Counted from the stretch's first letter, positions 8,294 to 15,961 are shown. The stretch is DNA of 33,017 bases from Candidatus Nomurabacteria bacterium RIFCSPLOWO2_01_FULL_42_17 (GCA_001785985.1 MFVE01000006.1:1-33017); one strand, 5' to 3'. Notes: a model not told the origin generated them from the letters alone. Translations and numbers: made by a program.

Positions 8294-8365
8294 TGACTCT
8301 ACCGGGAATCGCACCCGGATTTAGTGCTTGAAAAGCACTCGTCCTAACTATTAGACGATAGAGCC
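8294..8365 (-). tRNA. tRNA-Glu (anticodon TTC)
   Basis: GGCTCTATCGTCTAATAGTTAGGACGAGTGCTTTTCAAGCACTAAATCCGGGTGCGATTCCCGGTAGAGTCA; anticodon arm AGTGC-TTTTCAA-GCACT. Confidence 0.95.
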
Positions 8366-8426
8366 AGACAAGTATCATCTTATATTATTTTTGAAAAAAT
8401 CGCAAAAAGTGCTAGATTAAAATCAA

Positions 8427-8514
8427 GGAGATGTGGCAGAGCGGTTGAATGCACCGGTTTCGAAAACCGGCATACCGAAAGGTATCGTGAGTTCAAATCT
8501 CACCATCTCCGCCA
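8427..8514 (+). tRNA. tRNA-Ser (anticodon CGA), CCA encoded
   Basis: GGAGATG...CCGGT-TTCGAAA-ACCGG, long variable arm ATACCGAAAGGTAT, T-arm GTGAG-TTCAAAT-CTCAC, CATCTCCGCCA. Confidence 0.95.
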
Positions 8515-8525
8515 TGGCGTCTTAT

Positions 8526-8640
8526 TGTGCTACAATAGGAGGGTACGATAGATATGTTTTAGTCGGCGTATTTTTCGATACGATTATCATTTAATCCCGA
8601 CGCCCTTACAGGGTCGGGACCCCGACAGAATCGTCGGGGT
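8526..8640 (+). promoter_or_regulatory. Structured 5' leader of the SEC-C mini-gene (three hairpins)
   Basis: TGCTACAAT -10-like, then CGTAT..ATACG, CCCGA(CG)CCCT-TAC-AGGGTCGGG and CCCCGAC-AGAATC-GTCGGGG. Confidence 0.5.
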
Positions 8641-8653
8641 TGAGAAAAAATTT

Positions 8654-8812
8654 ATGGCTGAGCAAACAATGTATGAGAAGTTAAAAGCAAATTGTGCATG
8701 TGGTTCTGGAAAGTCTTATGTGCAATGTTGTGGTAAGGGCGAGATATGCCCTTGCGGTTCTGGTAAAAAGGCGATTGACTGTTGTTTCGTAAGTCCTGAA
8801 ACTCATCAGTAA
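8654..8812 (+). CDS. 52-aa tandem SEC-C motif protein
   Basis: MAEQTMYEKLKANCACGSGKSYVQCCGKGEICPCGSGKKAIDCCFVSPETHQ*; two CxCGSGKxxxxCC motifs; terminator follows. Confidence 0.85.
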   Translation: MAEQTMYEKLKANCACGSGKSYVQCCGKGEICPCGSGKKAIDCCFVSPETHQ

Positions 8813-8821
8813 AAATAGAAT

Positions 8822-8851
8822 AAAAAAAAGCCCTGGAAGGGGCTTTTTTTT
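8822..8851. terminator. Bidirectional intrinsic terminator
   Basis: AAAAAAAAGCCC-TGGAA-GGGGCTTTTTTTT between convergent genes. Confidence 0.85.
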
Positions 8852-9815
8852 ATTTAGTATGTATCGCTAGATAAATATCTTCGAGCGCGCGGACGGCGTC
8901 ACCGGCCGCTATATTGTTTTGGTGGTACAAAATATTCGTGCAATCTCCCGCCGCCCAGATGCCGGGAGTTTCTGTTTTTTGGTTTAAAGGATTTATTTTG
9001 ACTCGGCCGTATTCATCGAGCGGGACGACATCCTTGGCAAAGTCGGTATTTGGAATCTGGCCGATTTCCACAAAGATGCCAGAGACTTTCAATTCTGTTT
9101 CTTGGCCGGTTGTTCTGTCTTTATAAACAATGCCTTCGACAAATTTATCACCCTTCACTTCTAAAATATCCACATTTTTAATCGCTTTCATTTTTGGATT
9201 TTTCAAAACTTTTTCCACGGTGATTTCATCCGCTCGATTAAAAGATTCGCTGCGGTGTAGAAGTGTGACTGATTTGCAGTAAGCGAGCAATTGAGAAGCA
9301 GTTTCAAATCCGGCATTGCCTCCGCCAGCCACAACTACATCCATTCCCGAAAATAGAGGCCCGTCGCAAGAGGCGCAATAGGTGAGTCCCTTGTGTTCGA
9401 GTCTATCTGCATTTTTGGCTTCGAGTTTTCTGCGACCGCTACCACTCGATATCAAAACTGTTTTTGTCTCAAATTCTCCACCTGATTCAGTTTTAACTTT
9501 GAAATTATCACCATTTTTCTCAATTTTTATTACTTTCTCGCCGTCTTTTACTAAAAGGGTCGAGCCCATGTCTTCTGCCTCTTTGAGATTTTCAGTGCCG
9601 ATGGCATTTGCCATCACATGCTTTTTTAAATTTTCCGCCAGCTCATTGCCGGAGATGGAAGTAGTTCCAATCCAGTTGTAAATCTTTTCAGAGACGATAG
9701 ATTGTCCGCCCCATTCGGCAGTGATAAAAAGCGTCTCTAATCTTTTGCGAGAAGCATACACCGCCGCCGCCGCGCCCGCCGGCCCGCCCCCAATAATTAT
9801 TAAATCGTAAGTCAT
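8850..9815 (-). CDS. trxB: Thioredoxin reductase
   Basis: DLIIIGGGPAGAAAAVYASRK, YCASCDGPLF redox motif, VVVAGGGNAGFETA, GIWAAGDCTN. Confidence 0.93.
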   Translation of the reverse strand: MTYDLIIIGGGPAGAAAAVYASRKRLETLFITAEWGGQSIVSEKIYNWIGTTSISGNELAENLKKHVMANAIGTENLKEAEDMGSTLLVKDGEKVIKIEKNGDNFKVKTESGGEFETKTVLISSGSGRRKLEAKNADRLEHKGLTYCASCDGPLFSGMDVVVAGGGNAGFETASQLLAYCKSVTLLHRSESFNRADEITVEKVLKNPKMKAIKNVDILEVKGDKFVEGIVYKDRTTGQETELKVSGIFVEIGQIPNTDFAKDVVPLDEYGRVKINPLNQKTETPGIWAAGDCTNILYHQNNIAAGDAVRALEDIYLAIHTK

Positions 9816-9855
9816 AATTATATTATATATTATTATAAAACTTTTTGGAAATTTT

Positions 9856-10043
9856 AGAAGAAAAATTTAGACACCCTTTCTTGGCATACTTTTTATAAAG
9901 CAATCTATCTGGCACAGCTGTGCCAGCGAACTGCTCGTCGATCAAGAAAATAATAGAAAGAGTACTTTCTTTATTTTCTAATCTCCTGCGCAAGGCTTTC
10001 TAAAAAGTACGCCTGCGACGAGTAAGTCTAAATTTTTACTTCT
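9856..10043. repeat. Long nested inverted repeat with internal hairpins (structured RNA or MITE-like)
   Basis: Outer arms AAAAATTTAGAC 9861-9872 / GTCTAAATTTTT 10026-10037; inner arms 9884-9900 / 9996-10012 (15/17 bp); perfect palindrome 9909-9926; hairpin 9945-9979. Confidence 0.7.
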
Positions 10044-11232
10044 TTCTCCTTAGAAATGCTGGAATAGCGCTCCAGTCCTCCGTATCGTCTTCTATGATGA
10101 TATCTTTGATCGGTTCTGTCTTCTTGTTGTCCATTTTCTTTATGAAATCATTACTGCCGATGTTCCCGCTCTTGATGGTGTTGCTTATTTCCTTTTTCGC
10201 TGTATTTGCATTGTCTTCTTTTAGGAGTGTCTGGCCTGTGTTACCAGTCGCGCTAAAGAGGCTCTTCCTAGGTGTATCAGCAGGGAAGTTGGTCGCAATA
10301 ACGGTAACTTTTATTTCACCCTTTTTTAATTTTTCATCGCGAATCGTGCCGAAAATAACTTTCGCATCCTTGTCGATTGATTCTGTTATTACCTTTGCTG
10401 CTTCTTGGATTTCATGAATAGTTAGATCATCTCCGCCAGAGATGGCAAAGAGGACGCCTTTCGCGCCGTGAATTGATACCTCTAAGAGCGGAGAGTTGAT
10501 CGCCGCCAAGGCTGCTTTTTCCGCTCGTTTTTCGCCTGAAGAAGTGCCGATGCCCATGAGCGCGCTGCCAGCGTCTCTCATGACGGCTTTGATATCTGCG
10601 AAGTCGACATTGATGATGCCCGGAGTAGTGATAAGGTCGGAAATACCTTCTACCGCTTGGCGCAAGACGTTGTCCGCACTGCTAAAAGCGTCTTTAAAAT
10701 TAGTATTTTTGTCAGCTAGTTGGAGAAGTTTGTCGTTTGGAATGACGATGATTGCGTCTACTTCTTTAGACAATTCTTCGATTCCTTTTTCGGCAATTTT
10801 CATTCGGTGATTGCCTTCAAAGAAGAAAGGCTTGGTCGTCACTGCGACAGTCAGGATGCCTTGCTCTTTTGCTGCGCGTGCGACGATGGGTGCTGCGCCG
10901 GTGCCGGTGCCTCCGCCCATTCCGCAAGCGATGAAGATCATATCCGCTCCCTTGATCACGTCTTGGATTTCAGATTTTGTTTCTTCGGCCGCTTTTTTGC
11001 CAACCTCTGGATCCATTCCCGCGCCGAGACCTTTGGTCAAATTTTTCCCGATATGAATTTTCTTATCCGCTAGAGAGTGGTGCAAGTCTTGAGTATCGGT
11101 ATTCATACAGATAAAGGAGACCCCTTTGACCTTGGAATTTATCATATGGTTTATGGCATTTTTCCCTGAGCCACCTACTCCGATGACCATAATGCGAGCG
11201 AAACTCTGTATATCTTGGTTTACTTTTGGCAT
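10036..11232 (-). CDS. ftsZ: Cell division protein FtsZ
   Basis: IMVIGVGGSGKNAINHM, FIACGMGGGTGTGAAPIVA, C-terminal DDTEDWSAIPAFLRRKK; start at MPKVNQDI (11232) preferred over the longer ORF. Confidence 0.95.
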   Translation of the reverse strand: MPKVNQDIQSFARIMVIGVGGSGKNAINHMINSKVKGVSFICMNTDTQDLHHSLADKKIHIGKNLTKGLGAGMDPEVGKKAAEETKSEIQDVIKGADMIFIACGMGGGTGTGAAPIVARAAKEQGILTVAVTTKPFFFEGNHRMKIAEKGIEELSKEVDAIIVIPNDKLLQLADKNTNFKDAFSSADNVLRQAVEGISDLITTPGIINVDFADIKAVMRDAGSALMGIGTSSGEKRAEKAALAAINSPLLEVSIHGAKGVLFAISGGDDLTIHEIQEAAKVITESIDKDAKVIFGTIRDEKLKKGEIKVTVIATNFPADTPRKSLFSATGNTGQTLLKEDNANTAKKEISNTIKSGNIGSNDFIKKMDNKKTEPIKDIIIEDDTEDWSAIPAFLRRKK

Positions 11233-11319
11233 AGTTTTTCTTGCCCCGCCGTGGCGTGGGCTTGTTAATAATTTACTTGTATAAAGGCATACTAGCACTG
11301 AAGTAAAAAAAAGCAACTA

Positions 11320-11374
11320 ATTAGGTTCTAGTGATTAGGTTCTAGTTTCTAGTCGCTAGCACCTAGAACCTAAT
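11320..11374. repeat. 12-nt repeat, two direct and one inverted copy, between ftsA and ftsZ
   Basis: ATTAGGTTCTAG 11320-11331 and 11334-11345; CTAGAACCTAAT 11363-11374. Confidence 0.85.
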
Positions 11375-11377
11375 TTT

Positions 11378-12550
11378 TTACGGCATTAGCTGTTTGATGC
11401 TTGATTTTACAGTATTTTTCAGGTCTTTAAATAAATTTCGCAGTGAGCCTTCGGAGTAGCCGCTCTCGTCTCGGAGAGCGGTGACGAGTCCGAGCGCGGC
11501 AAACCAAGCCGAGTCGCGAAGTTTAGTTTTTGAATTGCCAAAAATCTCGGTCGCTCCGGCGCTGGCGGGGAGTTTCAGGATAGATTTGGAAAGTTCCAGC
11601 AGTCCCGGTAGATTGCTACCTCCGCCCACAAATACGATGCCCGCCGGCAAGAGTCCACTTCGTTTTATTTTTTTCAGTTGATTTTCTATGGATTCAAAAA
11701 TATCATAAAGGCGCGCCTCGATAAATTCGTCCAACTTTTTCTTTGAAAATTCTTCTGAAATATTTCCAAGTTTTAATTCATCCGCTTCTTCGAGCGTGAT
11801 TTTAAATCCGAGCGCGATGTCATTCGTGATATTCGCAGATCCGATGGAAAAAGTATGGATCAAAATCGGCAAGCCGTTTTCAAAAATGGCGAGCGTTGTC
11901 GTCTGATGTCCGATGGAGACCAGCGCTACTCCTACAATTTTTTGTTTTTCCGACAATGCAATTTGCGCCATAGCGATAGGGGAGGCGATGACATCGATAG
12001 TCTCCACTCCCGCCTTGGCTACGACTTCGATCAAGTCTTCCAGATGCTGCATAGAATAAGTCACAAAAAAAGCTTTTACTTCGAGCTTTGTCCCGCGCAT
12101 GCCTTCTAGCCGGCCGAGGACTTCTCTGCCGTCGAGTCTGGAAGAAATATGGAATGTTTGAATGATTTTTTTATTGCTTAAATTCAAATTATCTTCGCAA
12201 TCCGCAAGTGCTTTGGTTATGTCCAGGTTGGTAACTTCGCCGTCGGCTTTAGAAATGATGACTGAGCCAGAGCTCCATTCTCCGCGCAAGGAAACTCCGC
12301 CGACGGAGAGGAATGCGCGTTTTATTTTTATGCCGCTAGATTTCTCTGCCATTGCTACGGCATTTTTGACGGAGATCACTAGCTCCAAAGAGTCATCAGA
12401 GTCATCCACATATCCATTCTTCATGCCCCTAGTCTCGCTCTCGCCCGCGCCGATGACTCTAGGATTTTTTTCTCCTTTTAAAAATTCTCCCACCACGATC
12501 CTCGTCATGGAGGATCCCACGTCTATTCCCACTGAAATATTTCTGTTCAT
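11378..12550 (-). CDS. ftsA: Cell division protein FtsA
   Basis: ISVGIDVGSSMTRIVVGE, VDVIASPIAMAQIAL, VGVALVSIGHQTTTLAIFENG, GIVFVGGGSNLPGL. Confidence 0.93.
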   Translation of the reverse strand: MNRNISVGIDVGSSMTRIVVGEFLKGEKNPRVIGAGESETRGMKNGYVDDSDDSLELVISVKNAVAMAEKSSGIKIKRAFLSVGGVSLRGEWSSGSVIISKADGEVTNLDITKALADCEDNLNLSNKKIIQTFHISSRLDGREVLGRLEGMRGTKLEVKAFFVTYSMQHLEDLIEVVAKAGVETIDVIASPIAMAQIALSEKQKIVGVALVSIGHQTTTLAIFENGLPILIHTFSIGSANITNDIALGFKITLEEADELKLGNISEEFSKKKLDEFIEARLYDIFESIENQLKKIKRSGLLPAGIVFVGGGSNLPGLLELSKSILKLPASAGATEIFGNSKTKLRDSAWFAALGLVTALRDESGYSEGSLRNLFKDLKNTVKSSIKQLMP

Positions 12551-12857
12551 ATTTTTTCTCGGCTCTTTCCATTGTACTACTATGTTTCATTCCTTTCAAA
12601 TGAAGCATGCCGTGGATAACTAAAAACCCCAGCCATTTTCGATAAGGGCGATCCAAATTTTTTGCTTCGTGGCGGATCACGGCCGGGCACAGCACCAGCT
12701 CGCCGGAATTTTTAGAAAAAGCAAAAGAGAGGACATTGGTCGCTTTGTCCTTTTTTCTATATTTTTTATTTATTTCTCTAGATTTTTTTTCTGCTACCAG
12801 CGCAATCGAAAGTTCGTAACTTTTTCCGAGTATATCTTTTTTAATTTTCTCAAACAT
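12459..12857 (-). CDS. ybeY: Endoribonuclease YbeY
   Basis: INKKYRKKDKATNVLSFAF, VIHGMLHLKGMKH zinc motif; 3' end overlaps ftsA by 92 nt. Confidence 0.85.
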   Translation of the reverse strand: MFEKIKKDILGKSYELSIALVAEKKSREINKKYRKKDKATNVLSFAFSKNSGELVLCPAVIRHEAKNLDRPYRKWLGFLVIHGMLHLKGMKHSSTMERAEKKYEQKYFSGNRRGILHDEDRGGRIFKRRKKS

Positions 12858-12859
12858 GG

Positions 12860-13093
12860 TTACTTTGTCACCATCTTGCCGAGTTTTTTCAAATGTTCTA
12901 TCTCGATTCTGCGAGCCATCCTCTTGAGCGCGCTTTTTTTCACTTTAAGTTTGGATTCTTTGCGGACATTATAACGAGCGCCTTTAACTTTGCGGATTAT
13001 GCCAGACTCTTGAATCCTGCGCGAAAAACGGCGCAAAATGCTTGAATTGTTTTCATTTGGGTTTTTCTTCACCTCTATTACTGTGTTTGCCAT
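12860..13093 (-). CDS. rpsU: Small ribosomal subunit protein bS21
   Basis: VIEVKKNPNENNSSILRRFSRRIQESGIIRKVKGARYNVRKESKLKVKKSALKRMARR. Confidence 0.85.
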   Translation of the reverse strand: MANTVIEVKKNPNENNSSILRRFSRRIQESGIIRKVKGARYNVRKESKLKVKKSALKRMARRIEIEHLKKLGKMVTK

Positions 13094-13132
13094 AGTCCAT
13101 AGACTACCACATAAACGATTTTTAGCAAACCA

Positions 13133-13160
13133 TTGACAAAGTGGTAAAAAAGTGTATTAT
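13133..13160 (+). promoter_or_regulatory. Strong promoter TTGACA-16-TATTAT
   Basis: TTGACA 13133-13138, TATTAT 13155-13160. Confidence 0.7.
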
Positions 13161-13177
13161 ACCTTTCGGGAGGTAAT

Positions 13178-13220
13178 AGCTGGCGGGTCTGTTCTTGTGA
13201 ACAGGATAGTTCGTCCAGCT
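13178..13220 (+). promoter_or_regulatory. Structured 5' leader hairpin
   Basis: AGCTGG 13178-13183 / CCAGCT 13215-13220 enclosing CTGTTC-TTGT-GAACAG 13189-13204. Confidence 0.5.
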
Positions 13221-13251
13221 GCGTTCGAAGAAAACACAAAACACAGTACAT

Positions 13252-13461
13252 ATGGGAAAAGACAGAAAACTTTTCATTACGTTTCGTAATGAAACAACTC
13301 GCACCCCTATTTCTACAGAGGAATTCGAGGTGATTAGGAATAATGGACGGCCCGTGAGCCGCGAGGAGTTGCCGCAATTGTTGTCGGCGAAGATTGCACC
13401 GTCGAGTCGCAAGTTGTACAACGTGACCGACGATCGGAACAGTGGGTTGGGACAGTTCTAG
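13252..13461 (+). CDS. 69-aa hypothetical protein
   Basis: MGKDRKLFITFRNETTRTPISTEEFEVIRNNGRPVSREELPQLLSAKIAPSSRKLYNVTDDRNSGLGQF; own promoter and terminator. Confidence 0.6.
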   Translation: MGKDRKLFITFRNETTRTPISTEEFEVIRNNGRPVSREELPQLLSAKIAPSSRKLYNVTDDRNSGLGQF

Positions 13462-13481
13462 CGTCCCCAAATCTTCAAAAT

Positions 13482-13516
13482 CCGGTACGTTCTTAATTGG
13501 ACGTACCGGCTTTTTT
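13482..13516 (+). terminator. Intrinsic terminator
   Basis: CCGGTACGTTC..GGACGTACCGGCTTTTTT. Confidence 0.85.
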
Positions 13517-13520
13517 GTTG

Positions 13521-13565
13521 ACCCGGTAGTGAGACTTTTTCAAAGAAAAAGCTCTACTACCGGGT
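13521..13565. repeat. Large hairpin abutting the greA -35
   Basis: ACCCGGTAGT 13521-13530 / ACTACCGGGT 13556-13565; inner TTTTTC-AAA-GAAAAA. Confidence 0.75.
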
Positions 13566-13593
13566 TGACTTTTTTATAAAAAAAGAATAAATT
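13565..13593 (+). promoter_or_regulatory. greA promoter TTGACT-17-TAAATT
   Basis: TTGACT 13565-13570, TAAATT 13588-13593, ATG at 13600. Confidence 0.65.
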
Positions 13594-13599
13594 GAAAGC

Positions 13600-14067
13600 A
13601 TGAATCAATCGGCAGATTATATAACTAAAGAAAAAAGGAAAGCTTTGGAAATCGAACTCGAAGATTTGAAAGGACCGAAGAGGAAAGAAATTTTGGCGAA
13701 TTTAGAATACGCAAAATCATTAGGCGATTTGTCCGAAAATGCGGAATATCATCAGACGCGCGAAGATCAAGGCAAGCTCGAAGAGCGCATCGCTAAAATA
13801 GAACAAATTTTACAATCCTCGCAAACTATTTCCGGGGGCGGGGGAGATGTGATCGAAGTTGGATCAAAGGTTGTGGTCCAAAAAGAAGGTACCAAAGAAG
13901 ATAAGACATATATGATTGTCGGCTCAGAAGAAGCAGATATGGTAGCTGGTAAAATTTCTAACAGATCTCCTTTTGGAGAAGCGCTTTTCGGTAAAAAGAA
14001 AGGCGGCGCTGTCTCCTTCAAGACTCCGAATGGAGTAGTTAATTATAAAATTCTGAGCGTTTCTTAA
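13600..14067 (+). CDS. greA: Transcription elongation factor GreA
   Basis: LEIELEDLKGPKRKEILANLEYAKSLGDLSENAEYHQTREDQGKLEERI, SPFGEALFGKKKGGAVSFKTPNGVVNYKIL. Confidence 0.95.
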   Translation: MNQSADYITKEKRKALEIELEDLKGPKRKEILANLEYAKSLGDLSENAEYHQTREDQGKLEERIAKIEQILQSSQTISGGGGDVIEVGSKVVVQKEGTKEDKTYMIVGSEEADMVAGKISNRSPFGEALFGKKKGGAVSFKTPNGVVNYKILSVS

Positions 14068-14083
14068 ACGTATAACATATATA

Positions 14084-15562
14084 ATGTCTTCAATTGATGA
14101 AATTAGAGATGCGAGAATAAAAAAACTTGAACTTTTACGCAGCCGTGGCGTAAATCCGTATCCAGCGGAAGCAAATAGAGAAATTTCTCTAAAAGAGGCG
14201 ACAGAAAAATTTGATGATCTAGAAAAGCCTGCCCGCCGTGGAGGGAAAAAAGAAACCAAGTGGATCTCTGGCAGGATCATGTCTATTCGCGGCCAAGGCG
14301 CTATTATTTTTATAACTCTCAATGATGGTACAGGAACTTTTCAAGGTTTACTCAAAAAAGATATTTTAAGCGATGATAAATTTGATTTTTTTAATGCTGT
14401 CGTCGACATTGGGGATTTTATAGAAATTCAAGGCAGTTTTTTTACGACCAAAAGAGGGGAAAAAACACTAGAAGCAAAAGATTGGCGGATGCTCAGCAAG
14501 AGTCTGCGACCACTGCCGGAAAAGTGGCATGGCTTGCAGGATGTAGAAGAAAGATTTCGCAAACGCTACTTGGATATTTTAATGAATCCAGAACTCAAAG
14601 AACTTTTTGAAAAGAAGGCGAAGTTTTGGAGCGCTACTCGTAATTTTTTGAAAAAAGAAAATTTTCTGGAGGTGGAAACTCCGACGCTAGAGATCACGAC
14701 TGGCGGGGCGGAGGCCAGACCGTTTCAGACGCATCACAATGATTTTGACATAGATGTTTTTATGCGTATATCTGTCGGCGAGCTTTGGCAGAAGAGATTG
14801 CTGGCAGCAGGTTTTCCGCGAGTTTTTGAGATCGGCAGAGTCTACAGAAATGAAGGTTCGAGTCCGGAGCATACGCAAGAATTTACTGGTATGGAATTTT
14901 ATGCTGGTTATATGGACTACAGGGAAGGCATGGAGTTTACAGAAAAAATGATAAAAGAAGTTGCCTTGGAGACATTTGGGACATTAGAATTTGAAACACA
15001 CGGACACAAAGTTGACTTATCAAAAAAATGGGAACGCATTTCGTATGTTGAGACGATAAAGAAAATGCTCGATGTGGATGTGCTCTCTTCAACTGAGAAA
15101 GAAATGATGAAAAAATTAGATGAGGTTGGAGTGAAATACGAAGGCGCGAACAAGGAACGCTTGACCGACTCGCTCTGGAAACATTGCCGCAAGCAGATCG
15201 TGGGACCGGTGTGGCTCGTCGATGTGCCGAGGTTAGTTTCTCCGCTGTCAAAAGCCAAACCGGAAAATCCACTACTCACCGAACGTGTGCAATTGATTTT
15301 AGCTGGCGCCGAGATGACCAACGGATTTTCTGAATTAAATGATCCGATAGATCAATCTGAACGTTTTGAAGTTCAAAGAAAATTAATTGAGAAGGGAGAT
15401 GAAGAAGCGATGATGCCGGACGATGAATTTGTAGAGATGCTGGAGCATGGCATGCCTCCGGCTTTTGGTTTTGCTTATGGCGAAAGATTGTTCGCATTTC
15501 TAGTAGACAAACCACTACGCGAGACGCAACTTTTCCCATTGATGAAGCCAAAGAAAGAATAA
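14084..15562 (+). CDS. lysS: Lysyl-tRNA synthetase, class II
   Basis: RFRKRYLDILMNPE, FLEVETPTLEITTGGAEARPFQTHHNDFD, RVFEIGRVYRNEGSSPEHTQEFTGMEFY, AYGERLFAFLVD. Confidence 0.92.
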   Translation: MSSIDEIRDARIKKLELLRSRGVNPYPAEANREISLKEATEKFDDLEKPARRGGKKETKWISGRIMSIRGQGAIIFITLNDGTGTFQGLLKKDILSDDKFDFFNAVVDIGDFIEIQGSFFTTKRGEKTLEAKDWRMLSKSLRPLPEKWHGLQDVEERFRKRYLDILMNPELKELFEKKAKFWSATRNFLKKENFLEVETPTLEITTGGAEARPFQTHHNDFDIDVFMRISVGELWQKRLLAAGFPRVFEIGRVYRNEGSSPEHTQEFTGMEFYAGYMDYREGMEFTEKMIKEVALETFGTLEFETHGHKVDLSKKWERISYVETIKKMLDVDVLSSTEKEMMKKLDEVGVKYEGANKERLTDSLWKHCRKQIVGPVWLVDVPRLVSPLSKAKPENPLLTERVQLILAGAEMTNGFSELNDPIDQSERFEVQRKLIEKGDEEAMMPDDEFVEMLEHGMPPAFGFAYGERLFAFLVDKPLRETQLFPLMKPKKE

Positions 15563-15566
15563 AAAT

Positions 15567-15779
15567 ATGGAACGAAAATCATCAAAAATAGATAAGAAAG
15601 ACGTTCAACGTCCGCCAACACTTGAAGAAGCACAAAATATGCTGGCGTTTGCAGATTCACAGATCGAAAAATTAAAAGCAACCGGCAGTGAAGACAAACG
15701 TCTCCTTGAATATTTAAATCAGAAAAGAGATAAAGCAATCAAAGCAATAGCTAGGATTGAGGGGGAAAGTAAAAAATAG
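15567..15779 (+). CDS. 70-aa hypothetical protein, charged/helical
   Basis: MERKSSKIDKKDVQRPPTLEEAQNMLAFADSQIEKLKATGSEDKRLLEYLNQKRDKAIKAIARIEGESKK; 4 nt after the lysS stop; terminator follows. Confidence 0.6.
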   Translation: MERKSSKIDKKDVQRPPTLEEAQNMLAFADSQIEKLKATGSEDKRLLEYLNQKRDKAIKAIARIEGESKK

Positions 15780-15780
15780 A

Positions 15781-15808
15781 AAAAACGGAAGCAAGGCTTC
15801 CGTTTTTT
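15781..15808 (+). terminator. Intrinsic terminator
   Basis: AAAAACGGAAGC-AAG-GCTTCCGTTTTTT. Confidence 0.9.
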
Positions 15809-15889
15809 GTTTTAGGAAAATGAAAATCCCCGGAACCAGAGATTCTCGGGGAAATTTTTTGACGCTTTTTTTAAGCGTCGATAGTTTTA

Positions 15890-15961
15890 CAGTGGGACCA
15901 CCCCACCAGGAACCTGGACTTCATGCACTGAAGCCAGACTGATCTGATGGGGTGCCCACTG
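15890..15961. ncRNA. Candidate 72-nt cloverleaf RNA element upstream of mraZ
   Basis: CAGTGGG/CCCACTG and CACCCCA/TGGGGTG closing stems enclose CCAG-GAAC-CTGG, CTTCA-TGCAC-TGAAG and CAGA-CTGA-TCTG hairpins. Confidence 0.45.

Noticed and set aside
13078-13470. 130-aa and overlapping 99-aa minus-strand ORFs
   Set aside because: Antisense to the 69-aa gene's promoter, leader and coding sequence; no supporting signals on that strand.
14917-15321. 134-aa and 111-aa minus-strand ORFs within lysS
   Set aside because: Shadow ORFs of a well-supported lysS.
15890-15961. Cloverleaf considered as a tRNA
   Set aside because: 72 nt and tRNA-like outline, but no T-loop consensus, no 7-nt anticodon loop and no D-arm consensus.
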